Assembly (NCBI RefSeq): GCF_037042905.1
Contig: NC_087261.1
Coordinates: 23,580,317-23,644,316 of the forward strand
Reading direction: 5' to 3'
DNA from: Lytechinus pictus
Taxonomy: Eukaryota; Echinodermata; Echinoidea; Temnopleuroida; Toxopneustidae
Length of the DNA stretch: 64,000 bases
Part shown: positions 21,500 through 34,978 of the stretch, piece by piece
Layout: the number at the start of each line of letters is the position of its first letter
Numbering within the stretch: the first letter of the stretch is position 1
Notes under the pieces: generated by a model
Seen by the model: only the letters and a program-made list of their open reading frames with translations
The model's database searches: none
What the model was told of the DNA's origin: nothing
Made by a program: the position numbers and the translations under genes

Positions 21500-23690
21500 A
21501 TCAGTCTCCGCACCCAGGGGCCGTGGATTCGTGGGTGGGCACTTGCCCCCACCCCATTTCGCCTAGGGGATAAAATGCCCTCTTTTCAAACGAATAATGC
21601 CCTTTTCAAATGAAAAGTGCCCCTTTTCAAGATGAAATGTGCCCCTTTTTCAAAATGAAATACTTTTTTCTGAATTAATACATTTAGGTAATGAATAAAA
21701 TAAAAATATGGCTCGCGCTTCGCAGTCACTTTAATTGTTTGGTAAAATACCAATCTTCTTCATGTTTACAAAAAGTGCGTAGAATGTCCAGTTTCCAGGT
21801 CGGAATATTAGCAATTTTCAGTTCGCTCTTTGCGCTAGCATTTTTTTTATGGATGAGATATGCATCCTATTCACGATTTACTACGTCTTAAACAGATGCC
21901 CTTTCAGGTCAGTATATGAAATATTTCAGCTCTTGCTTCACGCTCTCCTTATTCCTTTAGTTAGATACGTATCTTTTCCCGATAATGAAAAAATGCCAAG
22001 AATTTTTAAGTTTCATTATTTCTATGTCTAAATACATTAAATGTCAAAAAGCTTGATCTCGCGCTTTATGATCTCAACATATATGTAGGCCTTATGATAT
22101 TTTGTAAGAATAAAACTAAGGTACACTCAAAACTTAAGTCTTTAGTTATAGGACTTAGGACTACCCCTAATAAAAACCAACAACAAAAATAATTGGCTGA
22201 TCGGGGAAAATGTGTTTTTGCCGCTGCATCCGCACCTGTATAGTTAACGTTCTCCTAAAGTGATAAAAAGAAGTGTCGCCGTTCACTATCTTTTCAACAA
22301 ACAAATTAACTTAAAATGAAAGAATGACCTATTGTAGTCAATTCTGAGAATTGACCACAAAGTAAGGTTTACATCTTTCAATTTCAAAATTTTTCAAACC
22401 CCCAACAAGTTTTTTTTTACTCAACTTAATTACCACGAAACACACAGTTCCTTCAGACAGAAACGCAATCTGATGTTGACAATACATGTTTGTACTGAAA
22501 ATCCAAATTTTTTTTGACATTATAAGTGCCCCCTCTTTTACTTTGCCCCCCCCCCCTCAAAAAAAAAAATACATTCCTCCGCCCTGTCAGCATCTTTCCT
22601 TAATCGTTCACACTATCTGTTATATTCCTCTTTACGTTTCTTTATTGTAGGGCTAATGTGATAACCTATCATATAAACACTTTGCCAATAAACATTAAAT
22701 AAATAGAGACAAAATAACGATATAAAGAGTTTGGTGGTTGTTTCTTAAAATAAGTAATCAGATTTATTTGCATACAGCTAATTCACTTTATGTAATACCG
22801 ATTTATTATATTGTATCATTATGTACAGTGAGTGTTGTACCGTGGGTCACGGCATGGGGGGGGGGGGCACAGGCAAACATTTTGAGTCACTTAGTGAGCG
22901 CGCGAAGTTGCCAGGTATACTGACCTACTAGAGGCATTTTAAGGACAGTGCCATTAAACGGATCACAGTCATAATGCGAGCGCGAGCTGAAATTGTATAA
23001 TATTCAGACCTAAAAGGGGACATTAGAATAGCAAATTTTTGTAATCATGATACGTATCTGTCTCGCTAAACAAACAATGCGAGCGCGAAGCGCGAGCTGA
23101 AATTTTTGTATATATTGACCCCAAACAGGGACATTTTAAGGACATTTTTAAAAAAAGAAATCCATTAAGAGTATTAATATCTCACTATAGTCATCTAATG
23201 CGAGTGTCAAACGCTTATTTTGTTAGAATTATCTAAACACATGAAGCACTTGTGGTAATCATGATTAACATACGCATCTCACTAATCAAATATTGCGAGC
23301 GCGCCGGAAATTCAGACCTGAATTTGAACATTTTAAGGCTTGTTTGTAGAAATTCACGAAGACCATGCGTTTTTCACTAACCAAATGATGCGAGCGCGAA
23401 GCGCAAGTTGAAAATTTTTGATATGCAGTCAGAAAAAAGGGACATTTTAAGGACTGCTTTTAAGAATTCATGAAGAGGAGACATATCTCACCAATCTACT
23501 AATGCGAACGTAAGCACGGAAAGGAAATTTTTTTTATTAAGACCTTAAAATGGGGCAATCACTTTAAACAGTCATGAAAAAGAAGAATATGTCACGACAT
23601 AAAACAATAATGATTCGAAGTGCGAGGAAATATATTTGGTGTATATTGACTTGAACACGTTAAACAGACAATACGAGCACCAGGAACAAT
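21500..23690. repeat. Block of diverged GCGCGAAGCGC-type tandem repeats
   Basis: Between about 22880 and 23690 there are six or seven diverged units of roughly 110-160 bp, each with 'atgcgagcgcgaagcgcgag' or a decayed form and 'gggacattttaagga'. The reverse orientation appears at about 21705-21960 ('ctcgcgcttcgca'). No coding potential. Confidence 0.7.
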
Positions 23691-23852
23691 GAAGACATAG
23701 GCCCTGAGCATATTTTTTTTCTTCATAAAGTTATGATTTTTAAAAATGTTTTATAACATAACATAATTATTATATAATATAACATAAGGAACAATAATTT
23801 CTTATTTCCCTTTACGTTTCTCTCCCTTTCTCCCTCCTTTTTCCTTTTCCCT

Positions 23853-23853
<1 letters not shown>

Positions 23854-23884
<31 letters not shown>

Positions 23885-23965
23885 GGGGGGGGGGGGCAGC
23901 CGATGGGGAGGGGTGGGGGTGGATGCACGTGCCTCCATGCCCCCTCCCCCGTAGTTACGCCACTG
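23854..23965. repeat. T30/G14 tract and element end
   Basis: A long T run then G14 (about 23884-23897), ending 'cccgtagttacgccactg', which looks like a CAGTGGCGTAACTACGGG terminus. The left end was not found. Confidence 0.5.
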
Positions 23966-23970
23966 ATTAT

Positions 23971-24503
23971 GTACAAGATAAGTCAACCCAAACGAAAAGT
24001 TGATTTGAATAAAATAGAGAAACATCAAACAAGAATAACATTGTAAATTTCATCAAAATCGGAAGTAAAATAAGAAAGTTATGACATTTCAGAGTTTCGC
24101 TGATTTAAAAAATAAAATTGTTCACATCCTAGTCGGTATGTAAATGAGGGGACTGATGACATCACCCACTCACTTTTTTTCTGTTGTAATCTCTCATATG
24201 ACATATTGTCATGTTAAAAAGTTGTATTCCTCCCTGAACATGTAGAATTGAAATATTGTATAACTCTTTTATAGTTAAAACTGTAAAAAAATAAAAATGA
24301 AAAATAAAAAGAAGTGGTGAGGACATCTTCGACTTTCTCATTTGAATATCACCAAGTTGTGCATATATAACTGGTTTGTGAAAAGTAAGCGACTCATTAA
24401 AATGTCATAACTTTCTTATTGTACATTCGATTTTGATGAACTTTTTAGCGTTATATTTGTTTGATTTTTCGAATCAACATTGTTCTTGGATGGACTTGAC
24501 AAG
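23971..24503. mobile_element. TTAA-type MITE, family 2 (copy 1)
   Basis: The left 'agtcaacccaaacgaaaagt' and right 'atggacttgac' arms pair. The interior contains 'catcaaaatcggaagtaaaa', 'gatgacatcacccactcac' and the inverted 'cattcgattttgatga'. Edges are decayed. Better copies are at 35349-36017 and 38901-39409. Confidence 0.7.
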
Positions 24504-24771
24504 TAAAGAAGAAAAATAATAATCACTAAAGTTATATATTTCAGTCACATTTACATAATTTATTTGAAAAAAAAATGTTTTACTTCTAACATGTATAATG
24601 GGCTGTTTTGTTACATTGCTATATATTGAACCTGTATGAATTATTTTCATTCATTCTCTTTACTTATCACATAATTTGTAAAGCAGGTAGTAATAGTCTT
24701 GCATCGTCGTATCTAATTAAAATAGGCCCACTATTCGAATTTCATCATGTGTACTTTAAAACAGATTGATA

Positions 24772-25021
24772 TACACTGCAAAAACTCTGGTGTTAATCTA
24801 ACACCAGCCCGGAATCTATATATGTCCACACCAGAGAAGTGTTAAACAACATCAGTTTCGTTTTGGTCTAACACCATATAGGTGTTTGTACAACACCAAT
24901 TAGTATTAAAACTGCATCGGTTTGATTCCAAACTGGTGTTATTTAAATACTTCTCTGGTGTGGACATAATTATATAGCTTCCGGGCTGGTGTTAAATCAA
25001 CACCGGAGTTTATGCAGTGTA
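24772..25021. mobile_element. Palindromic TA-flanked MITE
   Basis: A 250-bp element whose two halves pair over about 70 bases: TACACTGCAAAAACTCTGGT at the left, and the inverse of TACACTGCATAAACTCCGGT at the right, with 'ggtgttaatctaacacc' inside. No ORF. Confidence 0.85.
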
Positions 25022-25304
25022 GAATTACAAGACTTGAACATTTTATCTTCATGTTAATACTGGTCTTTCTTGTAAAAACATCAATGAAAGTACCAAAGAT
25101 TAAGGATTTAATTCCGAAACTTATACCTATATTTGTGCCCGCCCTCCACCGGACTTCTATATTCTAAGACCAGAAACTTTTCCTGTCATAATACCTAAAC
25201 ATAAAACCAGCGGCAGTGTATTAATTGTTGGTTTTCAATACAAAAATACAAGTCTCAAAATGATTAAGAAGATTTTTTTAATCTACATGATTTAAGAGGG
25301 TGGT

Positions 25305-25490
25305 TTACACTTCAATATCTTTCCCCAGCCTTTCGACTTCATCCAGAATAAAAGCGATGTTTTCGTCTTTGACGCGGGCACTTCCTATGCCGACCTTGAA
25401 GAAGTTGACATGCGACTTGATTTCGTTGGGCTGGAACGTTAGGAGGAGAGAACCCGCCAGTGTCATCTCTCGCTTGATGATAGGGGCAAC
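25305..25490 (-). CDS. Decarboxylase exon 13, C-terminus
   Basis: It encodes [39 protein letters not shown] and [14 protein letters not shown], then TAA (25307-25305). The acceptor is ttattttcag. Confidence 0.95.
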   Translation of the reverse strand, partial: VAPIIKREMTLAGSLLLTFQPNEIKSHVNFFKVGIGSARVKDENIAFILDEVERLGKDIEV

Positions 25491-26742
25491 CTGAAAATAA
25501 TAAATGAACGAATAAATAAGCAAAAAAGGTACAATGACCCCGCAGATTCGTAGTTGTTTGAATTAATTGCAGTGTGGTTAGGATTAAATTAGAAGGTCCT
25601 ACACTGTAAAGAAAAATTGGGTAAAATTTTAACCAGCATGAGGGTAATTATGTGTCCAATCAATTTGTGGGAATATTTTACCCAATGCGGGAAGCATATT
25701 GTCCAGTAAGGTAAAACAAAATCAGCAGCAATTTACTTTAGAATGGGCAAAATTTTCATCACACTGGATAAGTAAAAACACCCAAAAGAAATGCCCAATG
25801 TTGGTCGGACACATAATTACCCTTATGGAGCATTTTCACCCAAAATGAGTGTATAGGTCTATTGTTATTATTGTTGTCATTATTATTATCATTATTACTG
25901 TTATTATTATTATTACTATCATTATAGTCCTGATCATCATGATCATCATCGTTATCATCATCATCATCATGATCATGATCATCATTATTATTTTTTACCA
26001 TTTTTGGTAATGTCTATACCAATTTGACGTAATGTCAACTTTGCCTAAAACCCTTAGGTCTATAATGGTTAGATATACTGTTTATGAACAAAATATGAAA
26101 GTTACCCTGACAAAAGTTTGTTGTAAAAATAACAGAATGAAACAATAAAAAAATGTTGGTGAAGGTTCGAGAAATCTATCCAAGATTTAAGAAGTTATTA
26201 GATTTTTTTAATTTGTGACGTCATATGGGAGCAGCTTCCCATGTATCGTGAATTAAAAATATCAATGAAATTTCATTTTTAAAAAAAAACATGAAAACGG
26301 GTTTTATTGTACCTTTATTTTATCAACAGGTAAGTTATTTCACCCCCGCACCTGAAAGAGGAAATACTTTGGTTACCACGAACCACTAAAAAAATAGAAA
26401 TTATGCATTTATATTACATAGCATGCATATGGGGCAGCTGCTCGTATATGACGTCACAACCTTGAAATTCAAATAGCTTTCGTGATGGATTTTCTTTAAA
26501 ATTTCACCAATATTTTTTCTGGTATTTTAACAACAAACTTTTCGTCAGGGTGAACTCCCAATTAGCAGACGAAGTGGAAATTGCTTTTGTGTACGACTTT
26601 GAGTAATGGATTTTATATCTTGCCACATGTAACTACTTGCCACGTGCAACTAATTGAAACTGATAGTGTGGAGCATACGGTTTATTCCCTAGGACCGATG
26701 AACAGGCATAGTCCTACAAGCATCGTTGGATAAAAGTAAAAC

Positions 26743-26776
<34 letters not shown>

Positions 26777-26808
26777 CGAAAGTAAGCAAGTAAGTAAATA
26801 AGTAAGCG

Positions 26809-26867
<59 letters not shown>

Positions 26868-29800
26868 GACTGAATGAAAAGTAGACCAAGTGATTGAGTA
26901 CTGGGTCTTTATATAGGCGGTAAAATTTCTTTACCTTGTTCAGACGCCGGAAGTAATCTTCATTTTGTTCCTGACCTCTGAGACATGGAGGGATGTACCA
27001 GAAACCCACATTTGTACATTCAGGCTAAAACGAGAAGGGAATTTTTTTTTTCTTCTTAAAACAAGATCAGTCATCGGCAAACCGATTAAAGCGATTTCAT
27101 GAGTTTATGGGGTCAAGTTTCAAGTTTATTTGATTGATTTCAAATCCGAGCATGAAGGATTACAATCAAATAAAGTTAACAATATTTACAAATTATCAAA
27201 CAAAAAGTTACATTGATAAATTAACATTTTTAATATAATAATCATTCAAAACATAGCAATAATCATCAGGTACTAATATGTCGTTATAATTTACAACTGC
27301 ATAATATGTGAAATATCTGTAATTGCGTTTCAGTTTCATAAAAAGCCTAGAAGGGGGAGGGGTCAAACGAGGGGGTTGACAGAAAATCCCTTGTACCAAA
27401 ATAAGTGTAGGTGCTAGCACTAATCGTGTTGCCAAATCACCACACTTTTGATGTAAATTGTCCATTTAGTACTGTAGTGATCGTGTACTGCTTTGCAAAT
27501 ATTTTACACGGGGAAGAATTTATTTCAGTAAGTACTTGCCTCTTGAACAAGTTGAAATCCCTCAGTATTTTTGATTAGTTCTGCTAAGTTTCTGTTCAGT
27601 GAAAGAAATTCGAGAACGTGAATTTATCTTTAATTAATTTGACCATTGCAAAGGAGGTAAATGATCGATGTTGACATCTCCGTCACTTCTCATAACAAAT
27701 ACACGATTCTCAAAATAATAGCAATTTTTCTTAGATCTTGATGCTTTTTTTATACTACAGACATGACATAAATGAATATAACATTATCATACTCTATATA
27801 CATCACTGGAAGGAAATAGGAAAGGGAATAGAACGGTGTAGAGATGCATACATAGATATATAGATACAATGATGCAAACATTGTTTAGAATCTATGGATA
27901 GACAGAGGAATATTATTTGAGGAGTCTTTCCTCGTTTTGTTTGGACCATTAATTTCACCACATTATTACAATTGCTCAATGCCCCCATGAAAAACAAACA
28001 AAAACACTGACACCCACACCCACGGGAAAAGACAAAGACTACCTGGCCATATCGAATTTGTGAGTAGTCTCTGCATCAAAGCCCTTGTTGCCTTTTGCCT
28101 TCCACATCAGCCATAGTTTGAAGATATCCACTTTCCGGCCACACTGTAGGGTCTTATCACCAGTGTCATAAGAGACATCATAGAATTTGTCAGGCTGGAA
28201 CAGATACTCGGCATTCGCAGCGTGGCATTTAGTCATTAGGTCCTTCTGCAAGTGAAAAGATCACGCGGCGGTTGCCACATTGTTTTTGTATTGATTTTCA
28301 AATAAAAATAAAAATTTACAAGAATGCATATAATACAAGCAATTACAATACATATTAGATTGTCATGGCATCAAAACACAAATATTTTTGGAGTATGAAA
28401 TACAAAAGACTACAGTCACAAGCGAAATATGCAAGGAGGAGTCTAAATACATGGAGCTTGGGGGGGGGGGGGGCTTCATTAAAACTTTTTTATTGCGCAG
28501 GTCTGAATGGGAGAAGTGGTGGGAGAGTAAACAGAAAAAGTAGAGAATCATAATTATTGAAATAATTTTACCCTTTGAAACTTAATGAAATGTCGACAAT
28601 AATAATCCATTCATTCAAAGTTGATTTGAATATTTTGTGTCTATTGATTTTTTTTCTTGTATTCCATCATCAACATGATAGTAAAATAAGATACGATCTT
28701 GTGTTTATACGGCATTGTCTTCTCCAACACTTCCCACAAACCCTAAGGTGCCGCGGTCCGAGCTCGGAGAGGGATATATGGAAGCGAGAGAGAGAGAGAT
28801 GTTGAAGAAAGAGGGGGGGGGGGTTCTTATTCTTAATGGCATTGTAATGTTTTGAAGGATAATCACATACTAAAATAAAATCTCTTACATTGCCATTAGT
28901 GACGAAAGACGTGCACTGGAAAGGCACGCCCATCATCTTGTGGAGACACCAAGTCATCGAATTGACCCGATGGATCCCTTTGATCAGATGCTTGTACTTC
29001 CGGGTCATCAAGGCTCCTCCACCCCATGCAGCATCCACATGTAGCCAGATGTCCCCGTGTCTTTGGCATATGTCAGCCATGGCTTCCAGGGGATCGTAGC
29101 ACGCGAGGACCGTTGAACCGCATGTTGCTACCACCATCAATGGAATGTGGCCCTTGAAAATAAGATGGACTAATAATGTTTCACAGGGCATCAAATGACA
29201 TAGGTGGGTCTACCCATTTGGGCCTACAAGCAACAGTATTAAAACAATTGAGTTCAATATTAGACAAGAAAAACAAATCTACCTCGGTGACCCGCCTTTC
29301 GGTCAGTCGAATATTTCTGAAGACATATCAAAGCATTGGTTTCTGATATTTTCAATCAGATGAAGCGATAATTAGATTTAGGCTATTTAATATTAAGATA
29401 CGAATTAAGTATGGCCACAGGGTCGATTGTCTAGCGCCGTAAGGATTATAGTAAGTAGCAGGACTGCGCTCCTCTTGTCTGGCCTAGCCTTTGCATTTTC
29501 CTTGCTCTCGGGTGTTAAGTCATATGCCTAATCTTGGGGTCCTGAAGTCATTCCCTTGGACCTCAGATGGATCCAGGAAATATTTCAGAAATAAGAAGGT
29601 ATCAAGTACATAAACCTGACCATGTTCTGGAATAGTGTTGATTTGCTGTGTTTCGGTCCCCGATCCTGGCCTTGTAATAATGTGACCTTGGCCCTGTCGT
29701 TCTCTCTGCCATGTCTGACATCTAGTCCTTAGCCATGCTGGCCTTGACATTGGAGTCTCTGAGTCCCTTGCCTTTACCTAAGTCCATGGACTTCTGAAGA

Positions 29801-32800
29801 CCTTGACCTTTGCTTTCTGGTCTGAAGTTTGTAGCCTTGATTAGTCAGGCCATGCATGGCCTCGGCGTGTCGACATATGCATAGCTTATTAAACGGATAG
29901 GCCAAGAAAAAAAAGAAGTAAAAGAAGTAGAAGAAGATGAAGAAGAAGAAGAAGAAGGAGAAGAAGATAAAGGAGAAGAAGAAGATGAAGACGAAGAAGA
30001 AGATGAAGAAGAAGAAGGAGAAGGAGAGGGAGGTGGAGGAGAAAAATCTTTTCATCAGCAGAGTTCGTAATAGATTTTTTCCATACCTGTTCCTTAACGG
30101 ATATTATGGCTTCTTCCAGTTTCTCAGGAATCATCTTCCCCCTATAAAAGAAAATTGACATCTTTACTGCCTGTCATATTTGAACCGAATACATGAAACA
30201 ATGCTAATGACAGACAATAGCAGGCCTACTTGTTAGTAACACTTACCATGCTTACTGATCATTAAGATTTCTGCATTTCTCTAGTATTCTTCTGTAAACA
30301 TTAGTTTTCTGTCTTTTATTTGCCCTTTCTGGCATTTCCCCCTTGCCGATTCATATATTTGCCCCACGTTCTTTAGAAAAAAAGAGTCTCTTATTACTTA
30401 CTTAATTTCTTTCTCGACTGTTTTCTCTGTCTGTTTATTTGTTTCTTTCTTTCTTCATTAAAAAAGATGTTTTCTTTGTCCCTGCCAATTCCTATAATGC
30501 ATTATGGCACTGCATGGTTCGCCCTGTTCAATTTTATGGAAGGGATGGGGGTGGGTCCGGTGGAATGACACTCAACCTTAGACTTTGAAAATAAGCTTTC
30601 ACAAACCTGTCATCTGTTGGAATAACTACCAGGTTATCCGTTCCAATGCCCATGAAAACGGCACCCTTCACGAATGAGTAGTGGCTCTATAATGGGGGGG
30701 GGGGGGGGACAAGAAAATTGTGTTAAGTTTGTTGAAATGGGACGCAGTCAGAAATTTACACCCCCGTTGGAATAAAAAACATGATAATACCTGGATAGAT
30801 AAATAAATAAATACATAAATATACATGTATAAATGAATAATAATAATGATAATAATAGCGACAATAATAATAATAATAATGATAATAAATAATGATGAAA
30901 ATAAATAATGATAATAATGATAATGATAATAATAATAATAACAATAATAATAACAATACTACTACTTCTAATACTACTACTACTACTACTAATGATAATA
31001 ATATTAACCCTAACTTACCGGGGAGCCCCCCCCCCCCCCCCCCCCCGCGACATTTTTCGCGATATATCCGCTGCACGAAAGTTTCGTGCAACAATCGTGC
31101 GATCCGCGGCCGAGATCTTTGACCCCCGGACCTTTAAGCTCACAAAATAGGCCAAGTTGGGGTTACAAATAATAGTGAACAATACATTAGTGAACAATAC
31201 ATAACCGCTGTCATGAAAAAACACCAATAACGGACTTTGCACATTATTCATCATATTCGCAAGAAATTGTGATATTTTGCTATTTGATCTCCTGTCGTGT
31301 TAAAGATAGAGACTTGGGGATGTCATCACTTTAATGATGCTTCTTGGCATGCCTTTAATTTATTGCATACTAAATAACTAGCCTTCAGAAATTTGTCAGC
31401 TTGTACTGAAGGTTCAATTCTTATTTTTAAAGCCCCTAATTTTTCTAAAGTATATATTTAACAACGTCATAAATGAAGCAGAAAAAATGAAAGGCACCCT
31501 TACACTGCCTACTACATAATTCTTTATTCATGAGCAATCAAAAAGAGCATTCATTTTTAACGTTTTACATGTATGTGAGTAAAACGATATAATATAGACA
31601 AGAATGATTTACATGATAAATAAATCAACAAAACAAACAAACAAACAAAGAAAAAACAGCTCATACCTGATCTGATACAAATATCTTCATAGGTTGTGAG
31701 CCATATATTCCTTGTTTTCTGAAGTTAGGGTTGATTCGATATCTGGCAAGATTAACTGCGAAGAGGTTTGCAAGCGTACCGCCTGACAAAACATAGACGA
31801 GAAGAAGAAATCAAATTAATATATTCAGTAGTGAATCCTTGATTCATAATTGGGGCGGGAATGGGAGGGGCGACTGAGGAACTCACAACGGATCCATTTT
31901 GTTTATTCTGGCAAAAAAAAAAAAAACTAAAATGACAAATAAATAGATAAATGAAGAAACAAATAAATAAATATTTGAATAAAAAAATAAAAAAATTGAT
32001 AAATAAATAAACAAATGAATAAATAAACAAATTGATCAATAAATAAATGGCAATATAAAAAAAGGAGTGCACTTAAAATATGTTTAAAAATTGTGAGAAG
32101 AAAGTTGAAAGATTATATTGCCCGATGGCATTATGTGACAGGGAAATGAATAGCCCTTGTGTACCTTAACTTTAATATTGGGTCCTTATTACGTCAATGA
32201 AGCATGTTCTGCCATTTTTAAATTCTATTATCACCATCATTGTTATAAGTGGGGAATCTAAGAGGCGGACAAGCGCTAAAATTGTGCCCATTTTATTATT
32301 CAATGCTAATTGGTTGTTCGATTAAGTTTAACTTCCAAGGATGCAATTCCCCTTGAACTTATTTTTTGTATATTTTACCACCTTAAAGTGCATCAAGGGG
32401 CAGGCCCTCCTCTTCCACTTAGAAGGCATCATTCGTAATTATGAGGGGGGGGGGGGGCTTACCAGGAGTGAGTATTCCATCTCCAGACTCAAACCCACAA
32501 AGATCCCTGATTTTTCCCAACACCTCGTGTTCCATTAATGTGAAGACAGGAGCATTGTCATAGGTATACCTGGAAAGCAGATGAATTCAAACAGAAGATC
32601 AATTGCCTTTCATTTGAAGCGAAGCGTGGTAGAAATAAAATACATGACTTCCCATATCAATAATGATATAGATTGAAGCACCATCTTATATCCCCTTTGT
32701 TCGTTCAGTGTAACCACCCCCTCCCCTGGAGGACTGTCACGGCGGGGGGGGGGGGGGGTTGTAACAATGCTCAGCACCCCGGTAAAAAACAATCATCCTC

Positions 32801-34903
32801 CGTGGACAGCCTCCCCCCATGATTAAAACTTATTTCACTGAAAAAGATAGATTATTAAAACAAATAATACAAAAAATAAGAATATTTTATGTGGCCAAAA
32901 TTATGAATTATTACTTAAAAAAAAAAGAAAGAAAGAAGGAAGGAAGGAAAGAACGACAGAAAGAAAGATTGTAAGAAAAACAACAAGAAGGATATTATTT
33001 ATTCATTTGTTCAACCTTACTGAGATGTATTGAGTGAGTCTGAGATCATGGCTCCAGCCAGACCAAACGTATCCTGACCGTTGAAGTTTGTGTTGAAGAA
33101 TTGTGGATGACCTGTGTTTGTGTGGCACGCAAAGATCAAGGATGAAAGTTCAAAGTTCGAGGTTTCTTTTCATTAATTCTGACATAAAATTGATTCTAGT
33201 TGGTAAATAGCCACTAAAAACTCGAGAGAGGAACTGTAGAGAAGGAAGGTGCGTTATCAGAAACTTAAGTTCACTTGGAAATCAAGGGTAATTACATGTA
33301 TCAAAATTAATTCAAGTCTATTCATGGTTTTCGTATTAATAGGCGTTACAAGAAAACTGAGTTGTCATTAAACGCAAATCAATTGCAAATCTGGATTTAA
33401 TCAAAGGGCATATGCTTGACCTTTTAAATAGTTACTATTTAAAAGATGTTTTAAAAGTTCAAAACGCTGACAAACAATTAAAAAATCACTAAAAATGAAT
33501 TCAAAACAAAACTAAATTTAATTGTAGTAGCCAGGCAGTAGCCCTACACGAAAACAAAACAAAAACGTTATGCGCTATCGATTTCATTATCATGCGTATT
33601 CTTACCCGTTTTCACACTGTAGTCATATGTATCTTGACAAAGTTCTAACAGCCGTTCAGTTGTCTCTGGGTCATCTTGGATCTTGAAGTCGAACGTTTTG
33701 AACAGTTCATCAGGATGCTTGAAATTCACAACTTTTGTCAAGAACAAATAAAAAAAAGACAAGAGAAATCAAGAAAAGTCTGTAAAAACAAAAATCAACA
33801 ACCAAAAACTGGCGTACACAGGTAGGTAGAAGAGGGACTGGATTTACTAGACCCCCACCAATAAGGCATTTTTTAATCCAATAATTTTATAATGCTATAA
33901 ATATTTTTCACAAAAAATTGCATTTTTATCTGTAAAAAATCGCTCGCTTGCTTGCAAATATTTATAAAACTTATCCCATGAAATGGTCAGGGTTACATAG
34001 GCCTATTTTAGAATGATTGACCATGACGAAAAAAAAGGCATTAGAATAGGGCTTATTACCATGCAAGCAGTACGACTTTTGGAATACATGTACATCGGTG
34101 TCGAAATATAAAAAAAGAGAAATGGAAAATCAATATTTTGATGGAAAAAAGAGGGCACAGATTGCTTGCTGTAAAATAAAAAATAAAACGATTCCTAGTA
34201 AAAATATACACCCCCTTCCTCCGAAAATCTTATTATACTGTTTCAGTATCATAATCCTCTCGATTTGCCGTTAAAACTCCGACTTGATCTTTCCATATGC
34301 CACAGCTTTTTAAAAATAACCCATTAACCATTATTGTTCATATTTTTTTTCTAGTTTGGGGGGCCAAAAAGTGCCCAATGAAACTGATTTCGTCTCTAAC
34401 CGTAAAAGGGAAGGGCAAGAAATAAGATTTTGGAAAAGGAGAAGAAAGATAAAATTAAAGTTTTCTTGGACACAAAGAGTGGCGATTGATCCGATTAACA
34501 TTGACTATATAGAAATCCTTAATTGCCATTCTTTTTTCCGACTAGAAATTTGAAATATCCTTTCTAAACAAAAGGGAGACCGTCGAATACCAAGCCAGCG
34601 GCAAATGTATGAGTATAATCATAATTTTGAACAAACACGCACTCTATAGATGTTGGCATTGCTATATAGCTTTCCACAGTTGCGGATCATTCGCGAGTCT
34701 TTGGTATATAAGACGGGGCTCTAACATACCTTTACAATCGCCATTCAGTTGCTTCTCCACTCCTTCTTTCAGAATCAGCTCAAAGACTTTCCTGAGGAAT
34801 TCCTTTTCCGACTCCCTTGATGACGTCATCATGGTACCAGCGTGCTCGATCTCCGCCATCCTGGCGCTTCGAGAAAACCTTTAAAACAAGTGAAAAAATA
34901 TCA

Positions 34904-34978
<75 letters not shown>

